34,409 bases of DNA from Sphingomonas sp. RIT328 (GCF_000632225.1 NZ_JFYV01000030.1:1-34409), one strand, 5' to 3'. Shown: positions 18,989-26,300, numbered from the stretch's first letter. Program-made: numbers and translations. The notes: generated by a model not told the origin, from the letters alone.

Positions 18989-19100
18989 GTCCCCGCCCGC
19001 GGTGCAGCGCCCTCAACCCGCCACATTTCGCGTGCTTTCGTTTCGTCGGCGTCGCCGCTAAGAGTGCGCGCCAATTCCACCGTCTGTTCCGGAGCCCTCC

Positions 19101-19853
19101 TTGGCCCTTACGCCGCAAAACAACGAAGCGTTCCTGCGCGAAGTCGATGACGAGCTGCGCCGCGACCAGTTGACCAGCTATTGGGAGCGCTACGGCCGCT
19201 GGACGATCGCCGCGATCGTCGTGGCGCTCGCCGCCTTCGCCGGCGTCCTCTACTGGCAGCATCGCCAGACCGAGGCGGCGGGCGTCGAGGGCGAGCAATT
19301 GCAGGCCGCCTATGATACGCTCGGCGCCGGACAGGCGGACAAGGCCGACACGATGCTCAAGCCGATCGCCGCCTCGCCGCGCCCCGGCTATCGCGCGCTC
19401 GCGCAGATGACGCAGGCCGACATCCTGCTCGGCAAGCAGCAGATCAAGCCCGCCGCGGCGATGTTCGCCAGGATCGCCGCCGACACCAGCCTCGCCCAGC
19501 CGTTCCGCGACCTCGCGCTGATCCGCCAGACCAGCGCCGAATTCGACACGCTGAAGCCGCAGGTGGTGATCGAGCGGCTGCGCCCGATCGCGGTGCCGAC
19601 CAACGCCTATTTCGGCAGCGCCGGCGAGATGCTCGCGATCGCCTATCTCGACAGCGGCCGCAAGGACCTCGCCGGCCAGCTGTTCAGCCAGCTCGCGCAG
19701 AATGACGCGGTGCCCGACACGATCCGTCAACGCGCGGTTCAGATGGCGGGCACGATGGGTATCGATGCCACGCCGAACGATGCCGCCAAGGTGCGGATCG
19801 TCTCTCCCGCCAGCGCGGCCGGCGCACAATCGAAGGAAGCACCTGCGCAATGA
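19101..19853 (+). CDS. YfgM-like tetratricopeptide repeat membrane protein
   Basis: 250 residues from a TTG at 19101, chosen because GGAG lies six bases upstream and no ATG fits. A cytoplasmic N-terminal helix (NEAFLREVDDELRRDQL) is followed by one membrane segment (about 34-54, WTIAAIVVALAAFAGVLYW) and a helical periplasmic domain with TPR-like repeats (GYRALAQMTQADILL, ARIAADTSLAQPFRDLA, YLDSGRKDLAGQLFSQLAQ). In E. coli the relative YfgM, encoded beside bamB and der, contacts the Sec translocon and periplasmic chaperones. The same neighbours here support the assignment. The stop overlaps the bamB start. Confidence 0.9.
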   Translation: MALTPQNNEAFLREVDDELRRDQLTSYWERYGRWTIAAIVVALAAFAGVLYWQHRQTEAAGVEGEQLQAAYDTLGAGQADKADTMLKPIAASPRPGYRALAQMTQADILLGKQQIKPAAAMFARIAADTSLAQPFRDLALIRQTSAEFDTLKPQVVIERLRPIAVPTNAYFGSAGEMLAIAYLDSGRKDLAGQLFSQLAQNDAVPDTIRQRAVQMAGTMGIDATPNDAAKVRIVSPASAAGAQSKEAPAQ

Positions 19854-21175
19854 CGACGAGATATCGGGCCTCGGTGGCGGTGGCGGCGTTGATGGCGCTG
19901 TCCGCCTGCGGCATCTTCAAGGGCCATACCAAGAAGACGCCGACGGTCGGCGAGCGGGTGCCGATCCTCGCATCGGAAAATGCGATCGAGGCGGACAGCA
20001 CGATCGCCGACATCCAGGTGACGCTGCCCGCCGCGGAGCCGAACGACGCCTGGACGCAGCCCGGCGGCAATGCCGCCAAGTCGATGGGACAATTGGCGCT
20101 GGCCGAATCGCCGGCGCGCGCCTGGCAGGAGTCGATCGGCCGCGCCTCCAACCGCGAGCGCCTCGGCGCGCCGCCGGTGGTCGCCGACAACAAATTGTTC
20201 GTCGTCGACGTCAATGCGCAGATCCACGCCTTCGCCGCCGACAGCGGCGCGAAGCTCTGGGACGCCTCGGTCAGCACCGGCGACCAGAATCGTCCGGCGC
20301 GGTTCGGCGGCGGCGCGAGCTATGACGACGGCCACGTCTATGCGACCGACGGCGTCGGCGACGTCGTCGCGGTCAATGCCGCGGACGGCAAGGAAATCTG
20401 GCGCGCCAAGCCGGGCGGCCCGCTGCGCGGCGCCCCGACCGTCGCCAACGGCTCGGTCTATGTGCTGAGCCAGGACAATCAGATCTTCGCGCTCAACCAG
20501 AGCGACGGCAAGGTGCAATGGACGCAGTCGGGCACGCTGGAGACGCAGGGCGTGTTCGGCGTCGCCGCCCCCGCCGCGAGCCAGGGCACGATCGTCGCCG
20601 GCTTCTCGAGCGGCGAGCTCAACGCCTATCGCTACGAGAACGGCCGCGTGCTGTGGGGTGACGCTCTGTCGCGCACCTCGATCACCACCTCGGTGTCGAG
20701 CCTGTCGGATATCGATGCCGCGCCGGTGATCGACAACGGCCGCGTCTTCGCGGTCGGCCAGGGCGGCCGCATGGTCAGCCTCGACCTCGCCACCGGCCAG
20801 CGGCTGTGGGAGCAGAATTTCGCCGGCATCTCGACCCCGTGGATCGCGGGCGAATGGCTGTTCGTCGTCACCGACGACGCGCGGCTCGTCTGCCTCGCCC
20901 GGTCGAACGGCAAGGCACGCTGGATCGCGCAATTGCAGCGCTTCAAGAACGCCAAGAAGAACAAGGGGCCGCAGGTCACGTGGTTCGGGCCGGTGCTCGC
21001 CGGCAACCGGCTGGTGCTGACCAACTCGCTGGGCGACATCGCCTTCGCCTCGCCGACCGACGGCAGCATCGTCAAGACGATCGAGACCAAGGACAGCTAT
21101 GCGCTGCCGCCGATCGTCGTGAAGTCGACGCTCTACACGCTCGGCCAGTCGGGGAAGATCACCGCCTATCGGTGA
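19850..21175 (+). CDS. bamB: outer membrane protein assembly factor BamB
   Basis: 441 residues. The lipoprotein signal is clear: a basic start, a hydrophobic core and the lipobox LSAC with Cys20, after which the protein would be lipidated and sent to the outer membrane. The rest is an eight-bladed PQQ-like beta-propeller, seen as repeated blades such as NKLFVVDVNAQIHAFAADSGAKLW, GHVYATDGVGDVVAVNAADGKEIW and GRVFAVGQGGRMVSLDLATGQRLW. BamB is the non-essential scaffold subunit of the BAM complex that inserts beta-barrel proteins. It overlaps the YfgM-like gene by four bases (ATGA), and der follows. Confidence 0.95.
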   Translation: MTTRYRASVAVAALMALSACGIFKGHTKKTPTVGERVPILASENAIEADSTIADIQVTLPAAEPNDAWTQPGGNAAKSMGQLALAESPARAWQESIGRASNRERLGAPPVVADNKLFVVDVNAQIHAFAADSGAKLWDASVSTGDQNRPARFGGGASYDDGHVYATDGVGDVVAVNAADGKEIWRAKPGGPLRGAPTVANGSVYVLSQDNQIFALNQSDGKVQWTQSGTLETQGVFGVAAPAASQGTIVAGFSSGELNAYRYENGRVLWGDALSRTSITTSVSSLSDIDAAPVIDNGRVFAVGQGGRMVSLDLATGQRLWEQNFAGISTPWIAGEWLFVVTDDARLVCLARSNGKARWIAQLQRFKNAKKNKGPQVTWFGPVLAGNRLVLTNSLGDIAFASPTDGSIVKTIETKDSYALPPIVVKSTLYTLGQSGKITAYR

Positions 21176-21261
21176 TCCTTTCCGCGGCCGGGGCGGAATT
21201 GGGGTTGCTTGCGATGCCCTCATCCCGAACGGGTGGGGAGAATTGCGACGGTCATGTCTGT

Positions 21262-21346
21262 GCTCCCGCCCAGCCGGGAGCCCGGTGTTCTTCTTGCCGC
21301 CAGCCGATGGTCTGTTTGGCCACTGGATTCCCGCCTGCGCGGGAAT
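21262..21346. repeat. two-hairpin REPIN-like element, copy B (inverted)
   Basis: Hairpin one is GCTCCCG...CGGGAGC (21262-21281, 7-bp stem, six-base loop). Hairpin two is ATTCCCGC-CTGC-GCGGGAAT (21327-21346, perfect). The reverse complement aligns with 15300-15383 through both hairpins and most of the spacer, including CCAGTGG, CGGCT.GCGGCA and CAC.GG. It occupies most of the 283-base bamB-der gap. The remainder shows only a GTAATTTCC...TAAGG stretch just before der, probably leader sequence. Confidence 0.8.
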
Positions 21347-21458
21347 ACTGATCCTCTCGGCGAACGAGGCGGTCGGCGCACACACCCTCGCCGCGCCGGT
21401 GACGCCACCCGCCCGGCGAACATTGGTAATTTCCGCGCCGGTCTTCTAAGGCGCAACC

Positions 21459-22847
21459 ATGTCCCGTATTCCCACCGTCGCGATCGTCGGCCGTCCCAAT
21501 GTCGGCAAGTCGACGCTGTTCAACCGCCTCGTCGGCAAGAAACTCGCCCTGGTCGACGATCGGCCCGGCGTCACCCGCGATCGGCGCGAGGGCGATGCGC
21601 ATCTGATCGGCCTCGACTTCCGCGTCATCGACACCGCCGGCTATGAGGATCATGACGCGCAGACGCTGCCTGGCCGCATGCGGCTGCAGACCGAGGCGGC
21701 GATCGGCCAGGCCGATGTGGCGCTGTTCCTATTCGACGCGCGCGCCGGAATCGTCCCGCTCGACGAGGAGATCGGCCGCTGGCTGCGCTCGTCGAAGACA
21801 CCGGTGATCCTCGCCGCCAACAAGGCCGAGGGCAGGGCCGGCGAACAGGGCATTCTCGAATCGCTCAGCCTCGGCTTCGGCGATCCGGTGCAATTGTCCG
21901 CCGAACATGGCGAGGGCATGGCCGAGCTGTTCGAGGCGCTGCTGCCGCATATCGAAAAGGCGCTCGCCGAGATCGCGCTCGACGAGGAGGACGACGACCG
22001 CGTCGACGCGCCGCTCAAGCTCGCGATCGTCGGCCGCCCCAATGCCGGCAAGTCGACGCTGATCAATCGCATGCTCGGCGAGGACCGGATGATCACCGGC
22101 CCCGAGGCGGGGATCACGCGTGATTCGATCGCGGTCGACTGGCTGTGGCGCGACCCGCGCCGCGGTGCGCATGGCGAGCCGCGCCCGGTCCGGCTGATCG
22201 ACACCGCCGGCATGCGCAAGCGCGCCAAGGTGCAGGACAAGCTCGAGAAGATGTCGGTCGCCGATGCGCTGCACGCGGTCGACTTCGCCGAGGTGGTGGT
22301 GCTGTTGCTCGACGCGACGCTTGGCCTCGAGGCGCAGGATCTGCGCATCGCCGACAAGGTGCTCGAAGAGGGGCGCGCTTTGGTCATCGCGCTCAACAAA
22401 TGGGACGTCGCGGAGAATGCCTCGTCGCTGTTCAACGGCGTCAAGCGCGCGCTCGAGGACGGGCTGTCGCAGGTCAAGGGCGTGACGGTGATGACCGTCT
22501 CCGCCGCGACCGGCAAGGGCATCGACCAGTTGATGCAGGCGGCGTTCGAGGTCCGCGACGCCTGGTCGAAGCGGGTCGGCACCGGCGAGATGAACCGCTG
22601 GTTCGAAAAGGCGATCGAGGCCAATCCGCCCCCTGCCCCCGGCGGCAAGCGGATCAAGATGCGCTACGTCACCCAGGTCAAGACGCGGCCGCCGAGCTTC
22701 GTCGTCTTCGGCACGCGCGTCGACCAATTGCCGGCGAGCTACGAACGCTATCTGGTCAATTCGATGCGCAAGGAACTGGGCTTTGGCGCGGTACCGGTGC
22801 GGATGACGTTCCGCGCGCCGAAGAACCCGTTCGACACCAAGGATTAG
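21459..22847 (+). CDS. der: ribosome assembly GTPase Der (EngA)
   Basis: 462 residues with the two tandem G domains that define Der. G domain 1 has GRPNVGKST (11-19), DTAGYED and NKAEG (a slightly altered NKxD). G domain 2 has GRPNAGKST (about 191-199), DTAGMRKRAKV and NKWDV. A C-terminal KH-like domain follows, with RIKMRYVTQVKTRPPSFVVFGTR. Der is essential for 50S subunit maturation. The gene order YfgM-like-bamB-der is conserved in many proteobacteria. The start has AAGG eight bases upstream. Confidence 0.97.
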   Translation: MSRIPTVAIVGRPNVGKSTLFNRLVGKKLALVDDRPGVTRDRREGDAHLIGLDFRVIDTAGYEDHDAQTLPGRMRLQTEAAIGQADVALFLFDARAGIVPLDEEIGRWLRSSKTPVILAANKAEGRAGEQGILESLSLGFGDPVQLSAEHGEGMAELFEALLPHIEKALAEIALDEEDDDRVDAPLKLAIVGRPNAGKSTLINRMLGEDRMITGPEAGITRDSIAVDWLWRDPRRGAHGEPRPVRLIDTAGMRKRAKVQDKLEKMSVADALHAVDFAEVVVLLLDATLGLEAQDLRIADKVLEEGRALVIALNKWDVAENASSLFNGVKRALEDGLSQVKGVTVMTVSAATGKGIDQLMQAAFEVRDAWSKRVGTGEMNRWFEKAIEANPPPAPGGKRIKMRYVTQVKTRPPSFVVFGTRVDQLPASYERYLVNSMRKELGFGAVPVRMTFRAPKNPFDTKD

Positions 22848-22943
22848 ACCGGCCGCCCCGCGCGGCAACGTGATGTTTACGGCTTTGCCTTACTCCGATG
22901 CGAGACCGGCAGGGGTGTGCCCACGGGTTGCGGGGAGAAATCA

Positions 22944-23357
22944 GTGTCGTTCGTTGGCAGCACGTTGATCGACTGGGCCGTGTACGCGCAGGCACGCGCC
23001 GAACTCGGAACCGGTTTCGTGCGCATTCTCGGCTATTTCCGGGAGGACGGCGTCAAGTCGGTGATCGCGATCGAACAGGCGATGCGCACCACCACCGCCG
23101 CGGCGATGGTCATCCCGGCGCATACACTGAAAGGCGAGGCGCGGCAGTTCGGCGCCGAACCGCTCGCCACCCTCGCCGAGCAGATCGAGGAGATGGCGCG
23201 CGACTGCGTCGAGCGGCAGGACACGTGCGAGGAAGCGCTGGAACTAGTGGTGCAGCTGCGACCGCTGTTCTTCGAGACGCTCGCGTTGCTGGAGCGGGAA
23301 GCCGCCCCGGTGGCACCGCGACGGCCGGCACCAGGGGGATTCGGACGGAAGGTGTGA
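22944..23357 (+). CDS. orphan Hpt-domain (histidine phosphotransfer) protein
   Basis: 137 residues from a GTG at 22944, chosen because GGGGAGA lies just upstream; another GTG at 22917 is in frame. The Hpt signature is clear: FREDGVKSVIAIEQAMRTTTAAAMVIPAHTLKGEARQFGAEPLATLAEQIE, split here as helices around the phosphoacceptor His in AHTLKGEA. There is no kinase or receiver domain, so it is a stand-alone phosphorelay intermediate. No response regulator or histidine kinase is adjacent, and its partners are unknown. The C-terminus is Pro/Arg-rich (APVAPRRPAPGGFGRKV) and probably disordered. It lies 96 bp after der and may have its own promoter. Confidence 0.88.
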   Translation: MSFVGSTLIDWAVYAQARAELGTGFVRILGYFREDGVKSVIAIEQAMRTTTAAAMVIPAHTLKGEARQFGAEPLATLAEQIEEMARDCVERQDTCEEALELVVQLRPLFFETLALLEREAAPVAPRRPAPGGFGRKV

Positions 23358-23418
23358 GGGGCGGCAAGGGTCGTCTCAGAGACGAAGTTCACCCTGCTGG
23401 AAAATTCTCGAACTCGAT

Positions 23419-23456
23419 ACGGGGGAGAGTCACCGCCGCGCGACTCGATCCCCCGT
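23419..23456. other. large imperfect hairpin downstream of the Hpt gene
   Basis: ACGGGGGA (23419-23426) pairs with TCCCCCGT (23449-23456); after a two-base bulge GAGTC (23427-23431) pairs with GACTC (23442-23446). The loop is ten bases. There is no T-run, so it is not a standard terminator; it may stabilise a 3' end or belong to a non-coding RNA. A second small palindrome, GCCGGTCTGACCGGC, lies within about 30 bases downstream. Confidence 0.5.
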
Positions 23457-23524
23457 GCCCATAACCGCGCCGGTGCCGGTCTGACCGGCTGGCTCCGCTC
23501 CGTATATTTCGTTGACGGCGCGTT

Positions 23525-23632
23525 TTAGGCAAAAAACGAATACGCCATGTCGCGGCCAAAAAAAAGGCCGGTCTTGCGACCGGCCGGAAAGTTTTTAGGA
23601 GAGGATGCCTGAAAGGCACGGTCTTTGTGCAT
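23525..23632 (-). CDS. possible 35-residue small protein (alternative to ncRNA)
   Basis: A minus-strand frame ATG (23632) to TAA (23525) encodes a basic, aromatic-rich peptide: MHKDRAFQASSPKNF at the start and GLFFGRDMAYSFFA at the end. The frame runs through the terminator hairpin and its T-run (encoding PAGRKTGLFF), and codon use (TTT TTT TTT, AAA, TCT) is unlike nearby genes. There is no convincing ribosome binding site. I list it only because the same transcript must exist if the terminator is used; it may well not be translated. Confidence 0.2.
   Translation of the reverse strand: MHKDRAFQASSPKNFPAGRKTGLFFGRDMAYSFFA
23558..23585 (-). terminator. strong intrinsic terminator on the minus strand
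   Basis: Reading the minus strand, GGCCGGTC and GACCGGCC form a perfect 8-bp stem closed by the stable GNRA tetraloop GCAA, followed at once by eight T. This is the most textbook terminator in the window. On the plus strand the T-run is weaker and displaced (GGAAAGTTTTT). The nearest minus-strand gene lies far to the right beyond three plus-strand or convergent features, so it does not end a known gene. Confidence 0.8.
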
Positions 23633-23700
23633 CGCAGCACGATGCTTCGCAATTGCAAAAGACGCAATTGAGGTTTCGTTTATCGCAATCGTTGGCCTTG
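23558..23700 (-). ncRNA. candidate small RNA ending at the intrinsic terminator
   Basis: The minus strand between about 23700 and the terminator at 23558 is lower in GC than its surroundings and holds no protein gene I trust. Just before the terminator stem is a pyrimidine-rich stretch ATCCTCTCCTAAAAAC, complementary to Shine-Dalgarno sequences, as in anti-SD small RNAs of alphaproteobacteria. Three direct repeats of CGCAAT (23648, 23663, 23684 on +) lie near the expected 5' end. The 5' boundary is a guess and no good -35/-10 pair was found. Confidence 0.4.
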
Positions 23701-23752
23701 GCCTGCCTCTCCCCGGTTGTGTCCGCGCCGCGCGCCGCCTAGCGAAGCGGGC

Positions 23753-24400
23753 ATGCGCCTGCCCCTCGCCCTGCTCGCAACCCTCGGCATTGCCACCGCA
23801 ACCCCCGCCGCCGCACCACGCGAACCCGCGATGGTGCGCGTCCGGCTCGACACGCCTTATGGGCCGATCGTGCTCGCGCTCGATGCCCGGCACGCGCCAC
23901 GCACGGTCGCCAACTTCCTCGGCTATGTCGACGACGGGCGGTTCGACGGGATGAGCTTCTATCGGTCCGCTCGCAACCGCAGCGCGCCGAGCTATGGCTT
24001 CATCCAGGGCGGCATCCGCACCGATGCGCGGCGCATCCTGCCGCCCTTCCCGCTCGAAACCACGGCGATGACCGGGCTGCGCCATGTCGACGGCACGATC
24101 TCGATGGCGCGGCGCGCCGAGGCGGGATCGGCGGGCGGCAATTTCTTCATCACCGTCGGCGCGATGCCGAGCATGGACGCCAAGGGCGACTATCCGGGTT
24201 ATGCCGCCTTCGGCCACGTCGTCTCGGGCATGCCGGTCATCAAGCGCATCCTGGCGCTGCCGACCGGCGGCGGCATGGGCGGGCAGTTGCTGCTCAAGCC
24301 GGTGCGGCTGATCGCCGCGCGCCGCCTCAACGGCACGCCGCACCCGACCGGGCTGGTCAAGCCGTGGCTCGTCAAGACGCGCGATCGACCGGCGCACTGA
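23753..24400 (+). CDS. secreted cyclophilin-type peptidyl-prolyl isomerase
   Basis: 215 residues from the ATG at 23753. A signal peptide of about 21 residues (MRLPLALLATLGIATATPAAA) precedes the cyclophilin domain: VRLDTPYGPIVLALDARHAPRTVANFLGYVDDGRFDGMSFYR in parts, YGFIQGGI, GTISMARR, and SAGGNFFITVG. The Arg of SFYRSA corresponds to the catalytic Arg, and QGG and NFFI line the pocket. The stretch between them is atypical, and the C-terminus has a basic extension. It is probably a periplasmic foldase acting on exported proteins. The frame can be opened upstream to 23717, but the signal peptide fixes the start. Confidence 0.9.
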   Translation: MRLPLALLATLGIATATPAAAPREPAMVRVRLDTPYGPIVLALDARHAPRTVANFLGYVDDGRFDGMSFYRSARNRSAPSYGFIQGGIRTDARRILPPFPLETTAMTGLRHVDGTISMARRAEAGSAGGNFFITVGAMPSMDAKGDYPGYAAFGHVVSGMPVIKRILALPTGGGMGGQLLLKPVRLIAARRLNGTPHPTGLVKPWLVKTRDRPAH

Positions 24401-24472
24401 GGCAGATCAGCCCCGGTTGCAACCATATGCCTCGCCCCCGGTTATCCCGCCTAGTCTTTTAGGAGAGTAACG

Positions 24473-24868
24473 ATGAAGACCGGGTTCCTGGCCGTACTGG
24501 CCACCGTGGCGATGGTGTCGCCGATCGCCGCGACCCCCGCCGCGGCGCAACGCGACCGTTACGACAATGCGCGGAACGATTACCGCTGGCAGGGCGATCG
24601 CGACGGCAATTGGAACCCCTCCGATTCGTATCGTGAGGGCCGCTATCGCGAGCGTCGCCTCGGCCGCAACGACCGTATCTATCGCGGCCAGGACGGTCGC
24701 GCCTATTGCCGCCGCAATGACGGCACCACCGGTCTGGTGGTCGGCGCGGTCGGCGGTGGGGTGCTCGGCAATCTCGTCGGCGGCGGCACGCTCGGTACGT
24801 TGCTCGGCGCAGGCGGCGGCGCCTTGCTCGGCCGCTCGGTCGATCGCGGCAAGGTCCGCTGCCGCTAA
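24473..24868 (+). CDS. glycine-zipper 2TM domain envelope protein
   Basis: 131 residues. A signal peptide (MKTGFLAVLATVAMVSPIAATPAAAQ, cleavage after AAA) is followed by an Arg/Tyr/Asp-rich region (RDRYDNARNDYRWQGDRDG) and a C-terminal glycine zipper of two short hydrophobic helices (TGLVVGAVGGGVLGNLVGGGTLGTLLGAGGGALLG, split by GGG). The family includes Rickettsia 17-kDa-antigen-like surface proteins, though there is no lipobox Cys here. Two Cys near the ends of the zipper (AYCRR and VRCR) could pair. AGGAG lies six to seven bases before the ATG. It ends 17 bases before a bidirectional terminator. Confidence 0.9.
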   Translation: MKTGFLAVLATVAMVSPIAATPAAAQRDRYDNARNDYRWQGDRDGNWNPSDSYREGRYRERRLGRNDRIYRGQDGRAYCRRNDGTTGLVVGAVGGGVLGNLVGGGTLGTLLGAGGGALLGRSVDRGKVRCR

Positions 24869-24885
24869 AGATGGCAGAATCCAGA

Positions 24886-24913
24886 ACGACCCCGCGGCTT
24901 GCCGCGGGGTCGT
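24886..24913. terminator. bidirectional intrinsic terminator between glycine-zipper gene and bfr
   Basis: A perfect 13-bp stem, ACGACCCCGCGGC with GCCGCGGGGTCGT, and a two-base TT turn (effectively a CTTG loop). It is 17 bases after the plus-strand stop and 12 bases beyond the bfr stop on the minus strand, so it can serve both convergent genes. T-rich sequence follows on + (CTTCATT) and weakly on minus. Confidence 0.75.
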
Positions 24914-24925
24914 CTTCATTCCGGA

Positions 24926-25441
24926 TCAGCCGTTGAGGTGCGGTGCGGCGCCCGCCTTGGGCGAATCGTGCTCGCTGATCGAATTGAGCTGGACGTAATT
25001 CTGCACCCCCATCCGCTCGATCATCTCGAACTGGCGTTCGAGCGTATCGACATGCTCCTCCTCGCTGGCGAGGATGCGCGCGAACAGATCGCGGCTGACG
25101 AAATCCTTGACCTCCTCGCAATAGGCGATCGCGCCCTTGAGCTGGACGACCGCCTCCTGCTCCATCGCCAGATCGGAGCGGAGGATCTCCTCCACCGTCT
25201 CGCCGATGCGCAGCCGGCCGAGCAGCTGAAAATTGGGCAGACCGTCGAGGAACAGGATGCGCTCCGACAGCCAGTCGGCATGCTTCATCTCGTCGATCGA
25301 TTCCATCCGCTCATACTGGGCGAGCTTGTAGACGCCCCAGTGATCGAGCAGGCGATAGTGTAGCCAATATTGATTGATCGCGGTCAGCTCGTTCCTGAGC
25401 GCCTCGTTGAGCAATTCGATGACGCGCGGTTCACCCTTCAT
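24926..25441 (-). CDS. bfr: bacterioferritin
   Basis: 171 residues. All functional residues sit at their E. coli positions: di-iron ferroxidase ligands Glu18, Glu51, His54, Glu94, Glu127 and His130, and the heme ligand Met52 (EMKHAD). The four-helix bundle begins at VIELLNEALRNELTAINQYW. Bfr assembles into a 24-subunit shell that oxidises and stores iron, with heme between subunits. The C-terminus is slightly longer than in E. coli (SEHDSPKAGAAPHLNG). The partner ferredoxin bfd lies upstream on the same strand, so both may respond to iron. Confidence 0.97.
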   Translation of the reverse strand: MKGEPRVIELLNEALRNELTAINQYWLHYRLLDHWGVYKLAQYERMESIDEMKHADWLSERILFLDGLPNFQLLGRLRIGETVEEILRSDLAMEQEAVVQLKGAIAYCEEVKDFVSRDLFARILASEEEHVDTLERQFEMIERMGVQNYVQLNSISEHDSPKAGAAPHLNG

Positions 25442-25507
25442 CGTCCAAACTCCACCATGGTTGCCGATGGCGGCGATCTAGGCGGCGACCGAGGCGGACG
25501 ACAAGCC

Positions 25508-25535
25508 AAAAAACCGCAGAAATCCGCCGTTTTTT
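25508..25535. terminator. possible weak bidirectional terminator between bfd and bfr
   Basis: AAAAAAC (25508-25514) and GTTTTTT (25529-25535) form the outer arms of an inverted repeat with an imperfect GC-rich centre (CGC...GCC). Poly-T follows the GC part in both directions. The stem has a mismatch, so termination would be partial and could separate bfd expression from bfr. Confidence 0.3.
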
Positions 25536-25547
25536 GCGTTGCAAACG

Positions 25548-25718
25548 TCAGGCAGCAGCGCGTTCGGTGTCGATAATCGCTCGCGCTACCAGCACGCATT
25601 GGCCGCATTTCGCGCGGCAGCCGAGCGACTGATAGGCCTGGCAGGCGGTGCGACAGCCGTTGCGGGCCGCCTCCCGAACCTGGGACTCTCGTATCGCATT
25701 GCAAACACAGACGACCAT
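25548..25718 (-). CDS. bfd: bacterioferritin-associated ferredoxin
   Basis: 56 residues from the ATG at 25718, with AGGAG five bases upstream; a longer frame to 25769 is not used. The four cluster cysteines are Cys4, Cys6, Cys38 and Cys41 (VVCVCNAIRES and KCGQC), the BFD [2Fe-2S] pattern CxC...CxxC. Bfd docks on bacterioferritin and reduces its iron core so iron can leave. Two further Cys (22 and 26) and Cys34 are extra. It lies upstream of bfr on the same strand, and a Fur-like box sits 58-72 bases upstream of its start. Confidence 0.95.
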   Translation of the reverse strand: MVVCVCNAIRESQVREAARNGCRTACQAYQSLGCRAKCGQCVLVARAIIDTERAAA

Positions 25719-25775
25719 GGATGCTCCTCGCTCAGCCGTGCTTATGGAGCTAATGCGAGACGGTCGCAAGTGTAA

Positions 25776-25790
25776 TGCTAATCATTCGCA
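25776..25790. promoter_or_regulatory. Fur-like box upstream of bfd
   Basis: TGCTAAT-C-ATTCGCA is a 7-1-7 inverted repeat with one mismatched pair, close to the classical Fur core TGATAAT-C-ATTATCA and to alphaproteobacterial Fur/Mur sites beginning TGC and ending GCA. It lies in the gap between the arsC-like gene and bfd, where the bfd promoter should be. bfd is Fur-repressed in gammaproteobacteria. The match is seen; regulation is inferred. Confidence 0.6.
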
Positions 25791-25830
25791 GTCGTGCCGG
25801 CACGCTTCGCCGCAATGCCGCGGCGCCGGC

Positions 25831-26184
25831 TCAGCATTCCGGCGTCAGCGCCGCCTGCCACGCCGCCGGTTTGAAGCCGACGAGCAGAATCGCGTCGTGG
25901 ACGAACACCGGACGCTTGATCATCGACGGCTGCGCCAGCATCAGCGCGACCGCGCGCGCCGAGTCGATGCCGGCCTTGTCGGTATCGGGCAGAGCGCGGA
26001 AGGTCGTCCCCGCGCGATTGAGCAACGCCTCCCACCCGAGCCGCGCGAGCCAGGATTCGAGCAGCGCGGCGTCGATGCCGGCGGTCTTGTAATCGTGGAA
26101 GGCGTAAGCGATGCCCGCGCCGTCGAGCCAGGCCCGCGCCTTCTTCACCGTGTCGCAATTGCGGATGCCGTAGAGCGTCGTCAT
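25831..26184 (-). CDS. ArsC/Spx-family protein, YffB-like
   Basis: 117 residues. The thioredoxin-like ArsC fold is seen from TLYGIRNCDTVKKARAWLDGAGIAYAFHDYK to the cis-Pro region PSMIKRPVFVHDAILLVGFKP. The single Cys10 in the NCDT motif is the arsenate-reductase-like nucleophile, and the spacing matches the YffB branch. YffB proteins are glutathione-dependent thiol reductases or simply uncharacterised; arsenate reduction is not implied, and no ars genes are nearby. It is divergent from nadE. The 116-base gap between their starts shows nothing I can name. Confidence 0.88.
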   Translation of the reverse strand: MTTLYGIRNCDTVKKARAWLDGAGIAYAFHDYKTAGIDAALLESWLARLGWEALLNRAGTTFRALPDTDKAGIDSARAVALMLAQPSMIKRPVFVHDAILLVGFKPAAWQAALTPEC

Positions 26185-26300
26185 CGGTCGCCCTTAGCCG
26201 GCGGGTCAGCCGAGGGCGAGGCTGATCGGCCCGGATCGCCTCCCGACCCGGCGCGTTCGCGCGGCTGGCACCCTTCTCCCTTCAGGGCTAGCAGTGCAGC

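Noticed and set aside
23605..23742. A 45-codon plus-strand frame (MPERHGLCASQHD...) with AGGAGAGG just before it
   Set aside because: The site is too close to the ATG (three bases), the frame runs over the candidate minus-strand RNA, and the product has no clear character beyond a weak hydrophobic end.
25831..26184. Arsenic-resistance arsenate reductase
   Set aside because: The fold and single Cys fit the YffB branch, and there are no arsR, arsB or acr3 genes nearby; a functional arsenate role is not supported.
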